From positions 140,441,608-140,505,607 of the forward strand of contig OX375872.1 in the NCBI GenBank assembly GCA_947359465.1: a stretch of 64,000 bases of DNA, written 5' to 3'. The translations under genes were made by a program, and so were the position numbers. The notes under the pieces are model-generated. The model was not told the DNA's origin, searched no databases, and saw nothing but the letters and a program-made list of their open reading frames with translations. Every line of letters starts with the position of its first letter. The first letter of the stretch is position 1. Source of the stretch: Metellina segmentata. Taxonomy: Eukaryota > Arthropoda > Arachnida > Araneae > Tetragnathidae. Below are positions 43,816 through 53,700 of the stretch, piece by piece.

Positions 43816-44762
43816 GACCACCAAAACCATTGCAACCAACATAACTGAGGTTTTTAAAGTCGAATCCTCCCAGAGAAAACCAAGCGCGGCTTAAAATTGC
43901 TTACACTTAAGAAGCATCAAAAGGATTTTCTCATAAAAAGACGTTTACTCAAAACAGCTCAAATGCATTCCGTTTCCAACGATTTTTCGATAAATCTGGT
44001 TCCGCAACCTCAGATGCAGACGTCTAATTACTGAGATGCAAGGCTCGAGTCGAAAAAATTTTGATTTAAAGTGACTTCTTACTCCTCCTTCGTGCTCCTT
44101 TGTCATTTTTTCCAGCATCGCGTCCATTCAAGGAAAGAAGTTTACCTTGAAAAGCCGGCCGGTGCAAGCACGGGGAAAAGCAGACAGCGAAGAAGAAAAA
44201 ATAATATTTTAATAAAATGATATATCGGTGTTATTTATATTAAAAAAAGAAACATTTTGAGTACTGGAGAAGCCTATTGCCTCGTTACGAAGACATGTTT
44301 TGCAGACAGTCATTCAAGACCTGTTATTCTCCTCCCTTTGGACGTCTGAATCGACAATATTGAATTTTTATGGATCCCTTACTATAATCCGAATTATTTC
44401 TTCATTGAATGCTTTCGGTTTTGTGTATTCAACAGTTTTTAAACACGTCCGTTGAACTGTCATGGATCCTTTCCTTCGATCCCATCATTGTTCATTGAAT
44501 ACTTTTCGTTTTGTGCTTTTTGATTCAATGGTTTTTCTGGAAATAATTTTGGATGAGAAGTCTGGAGATCAAAAACATGCAAGCAACAAAAGCTTTTAAA
44601 CCACAGAGGCGAATTATAAGTAGACTGAGCATTGCTATTGAGAAGATCTTCAAATAGTGTCCCCAACATGTCGACTAACAATCACCTGATGACTTGATGA
44701 TGTGAAAAATTGACTCAGGTGGCCTATTTAGCATATTATCGCATTGTTTGGCGATATGACGT
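43816..44762. other. no recognisable feature
   Basis: Unassigned. ATGGATCCTTTCCTTCGATC and ATTGAATACTTTTCG echo text 60-110 bp upstream, a weak tandem duplication. Confidence 0.35.
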
Positions 44763-44905
44763 ATTACGCCAGGCTAGGTATGTGAATGCACATTTCTATA
44801 GAGTGGTGACAAAAGTGGTGAAATGGCCTAAGTCTACTAATATGTCGTGCGGACCAATCAGATAATGAATCAATGGATATGTGTGCGCGTCTTCTCCCTT
44901 TGGAG
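44763..44905 (+). repeat. CCAAT-rich dispersed module, copy 3
   Basis: TTACGCCAGGCTAGGTATGT, TTTCTATAGAGTGGTGAC, GCGGACCAATCAGATAATGA and ATCAATGGAT, as in copy 2. Truncated before the closing TTTTAT-rich part. Confidence 0.7.
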
Positions 44906-44989
44906 GTTTCACAGGCATTACAGCACCTCGGAACCTGCAGCCTTCCTTGCTTGACTTCTAACAAGTTCTGACTTATTGACCAAAATAAT

Positions 44990-45140
44990 TTTTTCAAAGG
45001 ATTCTAACCTAAGGAAACGAGCAGAAAAGGGTTTTTAAATAATTCTATTCCGAGGAAGAAACAATAGAAACTTTCCAAAGGATTCTATTCTAAGGAAAGC
45101 ATCGAAAAAGGTTTTATTAAAAGTTGAAAGAATCCATGGA
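44990..45140 (+). repeat. 40-bp GGAAAGG/TAGAATC family, locus 5
   Basis: Three units, followed at 45155-45220 by a decayed 52-bp-repeat copy ending CAGAAATCTCGTGG. Locus 4 ends in the same way (CAGAAATCTCGCGA). Confidence 0.75.
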
Positions 45141-45890
45141 TTTACTCAATAAATAGATGTTACAATGTAGTCATGAGTGCTGTGAGGGAAAGCAGTTCTA
45201 CACATGTCAGAAATCTCGTGGTACTAAGAGGGTCAAAAAAATCACTTTCCAAAACAGACAAGTGGAACTCTTTCTCCAAAACCAGATTGCAACAATCAGC
45301 CTCAAGCTGAGCTGCAAGAATGAGCTGTTATTCAATGACTTCAACTTGGGTCATCTGTCACTCCAGACTTCCGAGTGTTGCAATGAAAACAAAGCCAAAT
45401 GAAAGTAAATTTCTTATCGATAAAACAGAAAATACTAAAGTGAAAAACAGTGACCCAAAACAAAGAGGTTCCGTAAACACAAAAAATGACCCCAAACCTC
45501 AAAATGTTCACAAAACCAATATTGAACACAAAGAGAAAAAGCTCGCAAATGCAACAGCCATCTTTTGGGCCTTGCGTCACAAAAGACACGCAAGAAAGCA
45601 AGCACCAGCTACCAGGATCAATTATCATCCATCAACAAACTGCCCACCTATCTTTTGTAAAAGCATAAAGCTTATCAACGCAGCGATGTCGGTCAGTTTC
45701 GCACAGAAATTCAAACATCCTTGTAAAGTGAACATCTTTTTGCAAGTATGTGAAGGCAGTTCTTTAACCCAACAGGTGAAATTTCGCAACCAACAACGAA
45801 CGACGGAACTTCCAAGGCTGCTGCGAAAGCCACTCCAAGTAGACATTAAAACATTGATGGCTGACACAGATAGAGCTCGGTGATGTCTTA
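45141..45890. other. 187-codon open frame, probably not a gene
   Basis: A + frame at 45320-45883 begins with ATG and is the second longest here. Its product is low-complexity (lysine, asparagine, threonine) with no known domain. It contains the 69-bp exact repeat as NAAMSVSFAQKFKHPCKVN. Open frames of 95-110 codons lie opposite. If it is coding, it would be an exon of an unknown gene; I think a chance frame is likelier. Confidence 0.15.
45677..45745 (+). repeat. 69-bp exact repeat, copy 2 (partner 43559-43627)
   Basis: Identical to copy 1. Here the repeat is followed directly by GTATGTGAAG, which resembles a splice donor; copy 1 is followed by ATATCTG. Confidence 0.95.
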
Positions 45891-46130
45891 GAGGTTTTGT
45901 TTGTTCGATCGATCCTCTTGTGGTTGATAAAAGTTTTAGACTTGCATTTGATACCAATGTGTGTTTAAGACTGTTGAGACTTATCAGTGTTCACTTGACG
46001 TTCTAAAAAAGCAATAGAATGGGGCACAACAAGGGTTTATGAGGATAAAAGTTATAGACTTACATTTGGTACCAATGTGCGTTAAGGACTTTTGAGACTT
46101 ATCGGTGTTCACTTGACGATCTAGAAAAGC

Positions 46131-46669
46131 TAGAGTGCCTATATAATAAGAGTGGCGACATACGGGAAACACTTTCTGATTGGCTTAGAGACCTTTTCTA
46201 CCGCCCGATGCGGTCTTTTCCCAGCTCCCGTAGACTTAACATGGGAACTTTTTGTGTGTTCGAGAAAAACGTGTGTATATTAAATTAAAAAGAAAGTACA
46301 GCTTTTTCATGTTCCATTTCGTGTTCTAGAATGTTTATTTATTATTATTTCAGTGTTTTGTCAGTATAAATTTGAAGACTTTTTAAGTAAATAGCTTTTT
46401 TGGAACAACATGGTGTTTCCCGCAATCTAAGTTAGCGCGTTGTGTAATCCATCTCATCAATTACGCATGTAATTGAGCGTTTATATGATTCATTTATACC
46501 GAATGTATCCATATTATAACAATCATATGCTTTTTGTTCTCCCTGAAATGATATATTAATTCGCCCAACAACCTTCTCTGAGACGATTCTAGTAGAAAAA
46601 TGGCTGCCGCGCATGCGCATTGGGCCAAATTTGGTCCCTTGTCGCCACTCTTATTATATAGGCACTCTA
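46131..46669. mobile_element. 539-bp MITE with 30-bp TIR and 8-bp duplication
   Basis: AGAAAAGC at 46123-46130 and 46670-46677 is a perfect target duplication. The inverted ends (46131-46160 and 46640-46669) are identical over 30 bp, beginning TAGAGTGCCTATATAATAAG and ending GTGGCGACA. 8-bp duplication and TIR suit a hAT- or Mutator-type MITE. No transposase is inside. Confidence 0.95.
46597..46619 (+). promoter_or_regulatory. YY1-like plus NRF1-like motif pair in the MITE
   Basis: AAAATGGC (46597-46604) resembles a YY1 site. CGCGCATGCGCA (46608-46619) fits the NRF1 consensus YGCGCAYGCGCR at every position. These are factor motifs known from animals; whether they are bound here is unknown. 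Confidence 0.45.
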
Positions 46670-46884
46670 AGAAAAGCAACAGAACGGGACACACCAAGGT
46701 TTTACGAGTATGAAAGTTATACTTACATTTGGTACCAATGTGTATTTAGGATTTGAGACTTATCAGTGTTCACTAAACGTTTTAGAAAAACAATAGAACG
46801 TGGCGCAACAAGACATTATGGGTATAAAAGTTTTAGACTTGAATTTAATACCAATGTGCGCCTAGTATTCATAAATTATACGGA

Positions 46885-47010
46885 ATTGGTTGTTTGGGTT
46901 TTATGGAACAAGAGCCATATTTGACCAAGCTGCGCCAAAGACAAAGAGCTTTAAGCAATGCACACAAGGAAGGATTTTTGGACACAGAAGGGAGAAATAC
47001 ACTCAAGATA
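46885..47010 (-). repeat. SINE2 copy, diverged
   Basis: GGTTGTTTGGGTTTTATGGA, AAGAGCCATATTTGACCAAG, CTGCGCCAAAG and GACACAGAAGGGAGAAATAC on the + strand. No head found. Confidence 0.75.
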
Positions 47011-47084
47011 AGTCAAAGGAATCGAGCCCCTATAAAATGCGAAAATGGTAGACATGATCATCATGTTGACTGTCCTACAAAACT

Positions 47085-47270
47085 ACTATCGCCAATAACC
47101 TGTTGTATTGCTTCAGTGCGGCGTAAACTCAACTACTTACCTACAACTCATGGCAGAATATCGTATGAAATGCGAAAATGGCAGACATAATAATATCTAT
47201 TGTCCTACAAAATTAATGTCGCCATTACCACGTTGTGTTGACACAAGTTGAACCACCTGCATAAAAACTA
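47085..47270 (+). repeat. two SINE1 3'-end fragments
   Basis: CTATCGCCAATAACCTGTTG with CTCAACTACTTACCTAC, then ATGTCGCCATTACCACGTTG. AAATGCGAAAATGGNAGACAT precedes both, so a ~125-bp block was duplicated. Confidence 0.65.
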
Positions 47271-47690
47271 ATCAATACAACCTACTCAATGCTTTTACTC
47301 CAGCTACTCCACTAAGGATCAATCGCTAACCGTAACCAAGTCTCGTATCTACAAACAGCTATGAGTGCAATTGATTTTTTCGCAGTAGACCACAACGCAT
47401 GCTTTTGTCTAGTAATCGAACTCAAGAACAGTAGACGTTTGAACTTCTTGGAAGTGCACGGCAAGGAGAGATGTGGGAGTCCGCACCGTGCAGACAAAAG
47501 CCTTATAAGAGCAATAAAAATCCCAATCTTTGGTCGTTACTCTGTCGCAACGTTCAGATACTGTTGGCCGAAGTTAAGTGATCGAATGCGATAGGGACGA
47601 CAGAATGTTACATTCTGTCGCAAAGTAACGGCGAACTCTGCCCTCTGTGATTCATCCAAGGAATTCGCTGATTCGGGGAATTGAGTTGAG
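47271..47690. other. unassigned, with a 10-bp-stem hairpin at 47598-47620
   Basis: CGACAGAATG-TTA-CATTCTGTCG is a perfect hairpin. CCGAAGTTAAG at 47569-47579 recalls 5S rRNA but the surroundings do not match. Confidence 0.5.
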
Positions 47691-48980
47691 CGTATAAGAA
47701 TGCGATTAAAATGACGGAAATTGGTTGGGGAATGGATGTTTGATAGAGATTTCTCGCAACCTCACGCGAGAGTGAAATAATCGATGGACGCCAGAGTAGA
47801 AATGAGGAATAGTTGTTTTATAAAATACGTGAGCTCACTATGTAGCTTGCGATAGACTTAGATAAGGCGTTCATTTACTTCCGTGGAGGTGGCTAGATAA
47901 GCAGATTTCTGTCAAGCGGCAGAAGACCCTTAACTTTATTGGAAGAGGGAGAACAACGTGGGAAATGCAAGACGCACACGCAAAATAATCGATGAGGACA
48001 CCAAGAGTAGAATGTAAAATAGTTGTTTAATGAAATACGTGAGATTACCATGTACCATGCGATAAACTTAGATAAGGCGTTAATTTACTTCTATGGAAAT
48101 GCCTAGATACGCAAATTTCTGTCAATTGGTGGAAGAGTCTTAAATTTATTGGAAGTGAGTAGAACACCGTGGTAATCGATGAGGATACCAAAAATCGGAA
48201 CTTCATATTGTGCCCTTATCAAACACATAAGCATACTATGCGCTATGCAATAGGGAGTTAGATAAGGCGTTCATTTACTTCAATAGGGATTAATTGAAAA
48301 ATGAAATAATCAATTAGGACTGCAGACTGAGTCTGTCAAATAGTTGTTTTATAAAATACATGAGCTCACTATATACCATACGATAGATTTAGATAAGGCG
48401 TTCATTTACTTTCATATGGATGTGTCCAGATAATCAGAGAGCCTTAACTTTATTGGGAGTGAGCAGAACAACGTGGGAATCAATGAGGATGTCAGGAATT
48501 GGAACGTTAAATTATTCCCTTATAAAACAAATGAACAACTATACTCGATGCAATTCGGACTTAGATAAGTTGAGCCTCAAATGTATTGGAAGTGAGCGCA
48601 GCATAATAATCAACAAGGATATCAAAAATCAAAATGTGAAATTGTTCTCTAATGAAACACGTGAGAACACTGTGTTGGATGTGATACCGACTTCGATAAG
48701 TTGTTGATTTACTTTCAGACAGAAGTAACTAGAGAAATTTCTGTCAAACGAGTTAAGAGCCTCAAATTTATTGGAAGTGAGAACAGCATGGTAATCACAA
48801 CGGGTATGCCAAAACTCGAAACGCCAAACGTGTCCTCTTATAAAACACATCAGCCCACTACGCTGTATGTGGTACCGACTTAAATAAGTTGTTCATTTAC
48901 TTTCATAGAAGTGACCAGACAAAAGTTATCAAAGGAGGAAAGAGCCGAAACTTTATTGGGAAGTGAGAACAACCCACCAC
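47691..48980 (+). repeat. imperfect tandem array, 130-200 bp unit, ~7 copies
   Basis: GATAAGGCGTTCATTTACTT or a variant occurs near 47871, 48071, 48261 and 48392; GATAAGTTGTTCATTTACTT-type forms follow at about 48560, 48693 and 48876. Units also share TATTGGAAGTGAG and AAACACGTGAG. Confidence 0.85.
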
Positions 48981-49639
48981 GTGCATTTCCGAAGCAAAAC
49001 AACAGTTTCTGAAAATCAAACAGCGAAATCTACCTAGTAGTAAATCGTTGAGGAAAGCATCTTTCCAACATAAATTTCAGAGTTCCCACGATTGCCACTT
49101 GATCCTGGAGCTTGATATAATTAATGACTAAGACTCTGGGCTATCTTCAGAGCTTAAAAACACGAGTTTTCATTCGGAACACGTTGATCTATAAGTGCTG
49201 AGATGCTTTTACAGAAATTCCACATACTTTCAAGGTCTACAGATACGTGTCGGGAATAAGTATCAGGATATTTTTGTTGAGGCCCTGCGATATCATGAAA
49301 GACCACTTTTTTATTGTTGTTATTGCTTCTGATTTCCTTCAAGTGAGAAAGAGGGTTGTCTCACTTCACCATCCCAGTGTTTTAAAGGAGTATACAGTGG
49401 TTTATTTTTAATCACTGCTCGACTTCTGCGGGCATCATAAAAACTTTCGCAATTTTATCACATTCTGGTCGGGTTTCAGGGACGTCCTAAGAGTGTTACA
49501 GGCCTTGGACAAAGCAGCCTCAGTTCACCCATAAATATGGATAAAATAGAATCGATCAATAAGAAAACATCGAGAGTTTTTGATAGTTTCAATAAGATCC
49601 ATGTTTTTCGACATCTTCGGTCCACATATGCGGACCTTA
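48981..49639. other. no recognisable feature
   Basis: Unassigned; a 62-codon reverse frame is not recognised. Confidence 0.35.
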
Positions 49640-50590
49640 GTTTTTGCGTCCTTAAACCCAACTAAGGGTAAAATTATTTTTTTGTTACGACAAAATCCCA
49701 CATTTGGACTGTTCAATGAACGTTCACATGAGAGCGAAAGTTTGGTTCTTGTCTCTTGAAACCCAACAAAGGCTTTATATTGTAACCGTGGATTCCCGTA
49801 TTGGCTATTCAATAAACCTTTGGTTTTGCTATTGAAATACAATGGCAAAATTCTTCGTTGTAACCACAGATTCCCATATTGGAGAAAGTTCAATGAACAT
49901 TTACTAATGAGGACCTTTGATTTCGTTCCTTGAATTTCAGTTAAAAGCAAAATTATTTACTGTAACCGCAGATTCCCCTTTTTTTCCTGAACATTCACTT
50001 ATGTGACCTTTGGTTTTGCTTCTTAAAACCACCCAACTTTGATCAAAATGCTTTAATGTCTCGATGGATTCTCATATTGGCCTGTTCATTGAACAATCAC
50101 TTATGAGAACATTTGGTTTCGTCTCTTGAAATTCAATTAAGGGAAAAACTCTTTATTTCAATCATGGATTCCATTATTTCCTCTTTAATGAACATTCCCT
50201 AATGTGACCTCGGTTTTGCCTCTTAAACTTTGATAAAAATTCTGCATTGTAACAAGGATTTCCTAAATTGACCTGTTCAATGAACATTCACTTAAGTGGA
50301 CCTTTGGATTTGCACAAAAAAAAATTGGGACAAAAACAAAATTATTTATTGTAACCCCGGATTCCGTATTAGGTTGCTCAATGAACATTCATTTATGTGA
50401 ATCTTCGGCTTTGTCCAACGAAGAGATAAATTATTGTGTCCACAGATTTACATATCGGCCTGTTCAATAAGCATTCACTTATATGGATCTTTGGTTGGGT
50501 GTTGAAACACAACTAGGCACAAAATTCCTTAGCTTAATCACAGATACACATTTTGTGAATGTACAATGAGCACGTCAATACAGATACAGT
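49640..50590 (+). repeat. imperfect tandem array, ~94 bp unit, ~10 copies
   Basis: GTTCAATGAACATTCACTTA or a variant occurs near 49711, 49808, 49889, 49990, 50083, 50191, 50276, 50378 and 50462. TTGTAACCNNGGATTCC and GACCTTTGGTTTTG lie between. The 141-codon reverse frame at 49525-49950 is a by-product of the repeat. Confidence 0.9.
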
Positions 50591-51439
50591 AAAGAATTCC
50601 TTATAAATGAGACTCTTAAAGAGACTTCTATTTGTGAACAGTAAAACCAAAAGAGAATAACTTACGTAACAGAAGTGAATGCATGTTTAACTTCCATTCC
50701 GCAAAAGCACAATTATAACTTTTATTCTGCCTCTCTCGTTGGAAATAGCAACAATTATTTTATGCGTGAATTTAAACAGTTACAACATTAAAATTACCAC
50801 TTGCTCTTGACAAAAACCCAGCGCGCTTATACGTTCTGCATAAATGACTAAATATTTACAATGCCACATTATAAAGAAAACTGAGTCAACTTCACAGCGA
50901 TATTCATCTTTTGTTATCAAAGCTTCTACAGGAAAAAGTTGAAAAGCTGCCGCATCGCTTGACTTCGTATGTTCTAAGCTTGTTTCTTGAACCGAAGCAA
51001 TCATTTTCATCTCCCATTCTGATTCAGAACCAATTGCTGTGATCCGTCAGTTTATTTGAGAGAGGCAAAACATTAAGATACAAGTGAATATTTTTGCTAA
51101 ACATCAATAATACCAACCACAAAGTTCCTGTTGTTATTTCTTATCCCACTTGGTCTAAACTAGCTAAACTAAGACTGAGTTTATACACCTTGAAAAAGTC
51201 TAAACAAAGGTAAGATTGAAAAGTACAAATAATAAAGTCCTTGAAAAGGTCTTTTAAACCGGAGTCAGGATTAAAATACAGATGTTCCTTGGAAAGCCTC
51301 AAACCAGCAAGGTGATCAGAAGAGGTGCTCTATATCGCCTTTTCCAGCAGGTCAGAAAAACCTTAAAACCATGATCAAGTGAAATTTATCTCAAATGTCC
51401 ACTGGCCAGTCTAGGATCATTTCCGAATCTCAAGGATCC
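50591..51439. other. no recognisable feature
   Basis: AT-rich; the 76-codon reverse frame (50780-51010) has no known relative that I can name. Confidence 0.35.
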
Positions 51440-51905
51440 AATTGAAAAATACCATGAGTTTGGACAAACCATATGTGTCCCTGTGTGGACAAACCATCAA
51501 GCACCCCAGTTTGGACAAACCATCAAGTGCCCCTGTTTAAGCAAATCATCAAGTGTCCTTATTTAGACAAATCAATAAGTTCACCAGTTTGTACAAATCA
51601 TTAAGTGTCCCTGTGTGGACTAAACATCAAGCGTCTCAGTTTGGACAAACCATCAAGTGTTTCAGTTTGGACAAACCATAAAGTGTCCCTGTTTAAACAA
51701 ACCATAAAGTGCTCTTATTTAAAAAAAAAAACATTCAGTGCTCGAGTTTGTACAAACCTTCAAGTGCACTGGTTTGGACAAACTATCAGGTATCCTGGTT
51801 TGGACAAACCATAAAGTGCCCCAAATGAACAAACCATTAAGTACCCAGTTTGAACAAACCATCAAGTGCACCGGTTTGGACAAACCATCAAGTGTCCCGG
51901 TTAGA
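51440..51905 (+). repeat. 26-bp tandem array, ~17 copies
   Basis: GTTTGGACAAACCATCAAGT plus GTCCCT or GCCCCA, with TTTAAGCAAATC and TTTGTACAAACC variants. Adjacent units touch without spacers, so this is not a CRISPR array. Confidence 0.95.
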
Positions 51906-52751
51906 GCCAAAAATAAGATAGCCCAAGTTTTAGGTGGATGCTAAGAAAAACATCAGAAAAGAATTAGCAAATCCCGCTTTTAAGCACTGCGAGACAAGAC
52001 CGACTGATTCGTTAATAAAAAAAAGTTTAGTTTAAAGGAAGGGGGGGGGTAAATATGTTACTTCCATCCACGAAGCCATGGAAGAAGCAAAGGAGGAAAT
52101 GCGTCAGTGGTTAAGAACTCTCCATTTTTGGAAACAGGAGTTGGTGATAGTTAAAGTAGGACATCGGCTCTGAACTCCATAAAATCTTTTGAAACATGTC
52201 TAGCTAATCGTGGATAGAAACTCCAAAATCGTCTATAAAATAGGGCAGTGGTGCAAACGCACTTTGGGCATATACCAGAACTTCTAAATCAATGAGGCAA
52301 AACATCAGGTACCTTCTCTAAAGAAAGACACTTCGCTTTGCTGATATTGATGCATTCGCACGAAGAATATTTCTCCCGTCTTATATCTATGTTTATCTAT
52401 GATATAGACTTGGGGAGTTTCGTAAAACGTATTATTTCGAATCTGAAATGGAGGGTTTTGTGCTACTGAGGGATTCGCTTGCTTTTGAAATTGTTTTGAG
52501 CTTAAGGAAGCGGGGTTTATATTCTATTTTATTATTGGTACGGGACTGTGTGCATATTAACATAAAACAATATGTTATGACTTAAATTATTCGTGATTGT
52601 AGTGTTTATTTTTTGTTTAAAGGTTTGAAGAGAGTTCGCTTTTGATTTTGCTGTTATTTGTATTTTTATGTGCCCTTTGAGAGTTATTAGTTACATCGAC
52701 TTCAATGTTGTGAACAAAATAATGATAGTATTCATTTGTATCTCTTTATTT
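51906..52751. other. no recognisable feature
   Basis: Unassigned. A G9 run lies near 52042. A 31-codon frame from ATG 52078 (MEEAKEEMRQWLRTLHFWKQ) is open but too short to call. Confidence 0.35.
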
Positions 52752-53095
52752 TGTTACAGGCGGGGTTGTGGTAGCACAGTTGGAAGAGTGGTGGATTAGC
52801 AACTGGAGGGTTGTGAGTTCGAAACTCGATTCAACCTGAAAGCAGTCGTGTATGTGGGGTGGTGGTGCACGTTAAATCTACTGTGGCCTCAACTGTCGTC
52901 ACGATGGCATGGTGTGGAAGTTTTAAAGTTGGGGTATTAGCTCGGGTGTTGTCCCCGTCATATGACTACGGTTCAACATTACGAAGAGTTTTTCTGGTAT
53001 CTTTCCGTTCGGAATCGATCACGGACTAACGCCACTAACCCGCTCTGTTGCTCCAATGCTGCTTAAATTAAACTACCTACTTCCCTGTTACAGGC
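52752..53095 (+). mobile_element. SINE1 variant with a different tRNA-like head
   Basis: Target duplication TGTTACAGGC at 52752-52761 and 53086-53095. Head: box A TGGTAGCACAGTTGG (52769-52783), box B GTTCGAAAC (52817-52825). The body (GGTGCACGTTAAATCTACTG, TGACTACGGTTCAACATTAC, GCTCTGTTGCTCCAATG) matches SINE1, but the head and the CTACCTAC tail differ from the 16137 type. Confidence 0.9.
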
Positions 53096-53290
53096 ATGCG
53101 AACAGTTTTGTCGTTTAAAAAAATATTCTACCTCATTTTCTGCGCGTTTGAAGAATCTTGCCATTTAGATTTTGTTGCGTTTCCGGTTTCAAGATTAAAC
53201 AACAACAAAAAAGTATGCAATTTCAACCTCCTGGTAGTTGTTTCGACGGGATTGCGCCTTTAACGCTCCGTTGTGTGTGACCGCTCCCAA

Positions 53291-53345
53291 GAATCAATCG
53301 CCATCTGACCGTGGTCCAAAATTACGTGGTGTTGTCCTTAGACCT
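53291..53345 (+). repeat. SINE1 body fragment
   Basis: CGCCATCTGACCGTGGTCCA and AAATTACGTGGTGTTGTCC match the middle of the body only. Confidence 0.7.
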
Positions 53346-53427
53346 GTCGACAAATTCTAAAGTATTAAAAATATGAACAAGAATTTTAGTGATAAATACA
53401 GTTCTACTGTCTCTATCCTCAATAGTT

Positions 53428-53700
53428 AGGGGCCGCGTCAGCCTAGTTTGAAGATCAACGGATTAGCAAACGCGTGTTGCGACTTCGAAACTAGATCCAG
53501 CCAAAGGCCGTAGTATACACGGCGGCTGGTGCACGTTAAATCTGTCGTAGCCTCAAATGTCCTTACTTTGGCCATGACGTGGAAGTTCGGAGAGCAGGGT
53601 GTCAGCTGAGATGTTGTCTGACGGCGGTTCAAAATTAAAGAGTTGCCGTCGCCAATAGCCCGTTGTGTTGCTCCAGTGCCACGTTAATTAAAATACCTAC
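53428..53700 (+). mobile_element. SINE1 variant, diverged, with head
   Basis: GGGGCCGCGTCAGCCTAGTT, GCGACTTCGAAACTAGATCC (box B-like), GGTGCACGTTAAATCTGTCG, GTCGCCAATAGCCCGTTGTG and the tail CACGTTAATTAAAATACC. No target duplication seen. Confidence 0.8.

Larger units (their letters stand above)
45890..46870 (+). repeat. ~110-bp tandem array interrupted by a MITE
   Basis: ATAAAAGTTATAGACTTACA, TTGGTACCAATGTG, GAGACTTATCAGTGTTCACT and GAAAAGCAA-AGAA repeat about four times across 45920-46130 and 46670-46870. The 46131-46669 element splits one unit. Confidence 0.85.

Noticed and set aside
47560..47595. 5S rRNA fragment
   Set aside because: Only CCGAAGTTAAG (11 bp) matches what I recall of 5S; the surrounding sequence and length do not fit.
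49525..49950. 141-codon reverse frame
   Set aside because: Made largely of imperfect 94-bp repeat units; apparent protein repeats (FLQYGNLWLQ-like) follow from that.
51440..51905. CRISPR-like array
   Set aside because: 26-bp units abut directly with no unique spacers, in a eukaryotic context. The same applies to 40538-41010.
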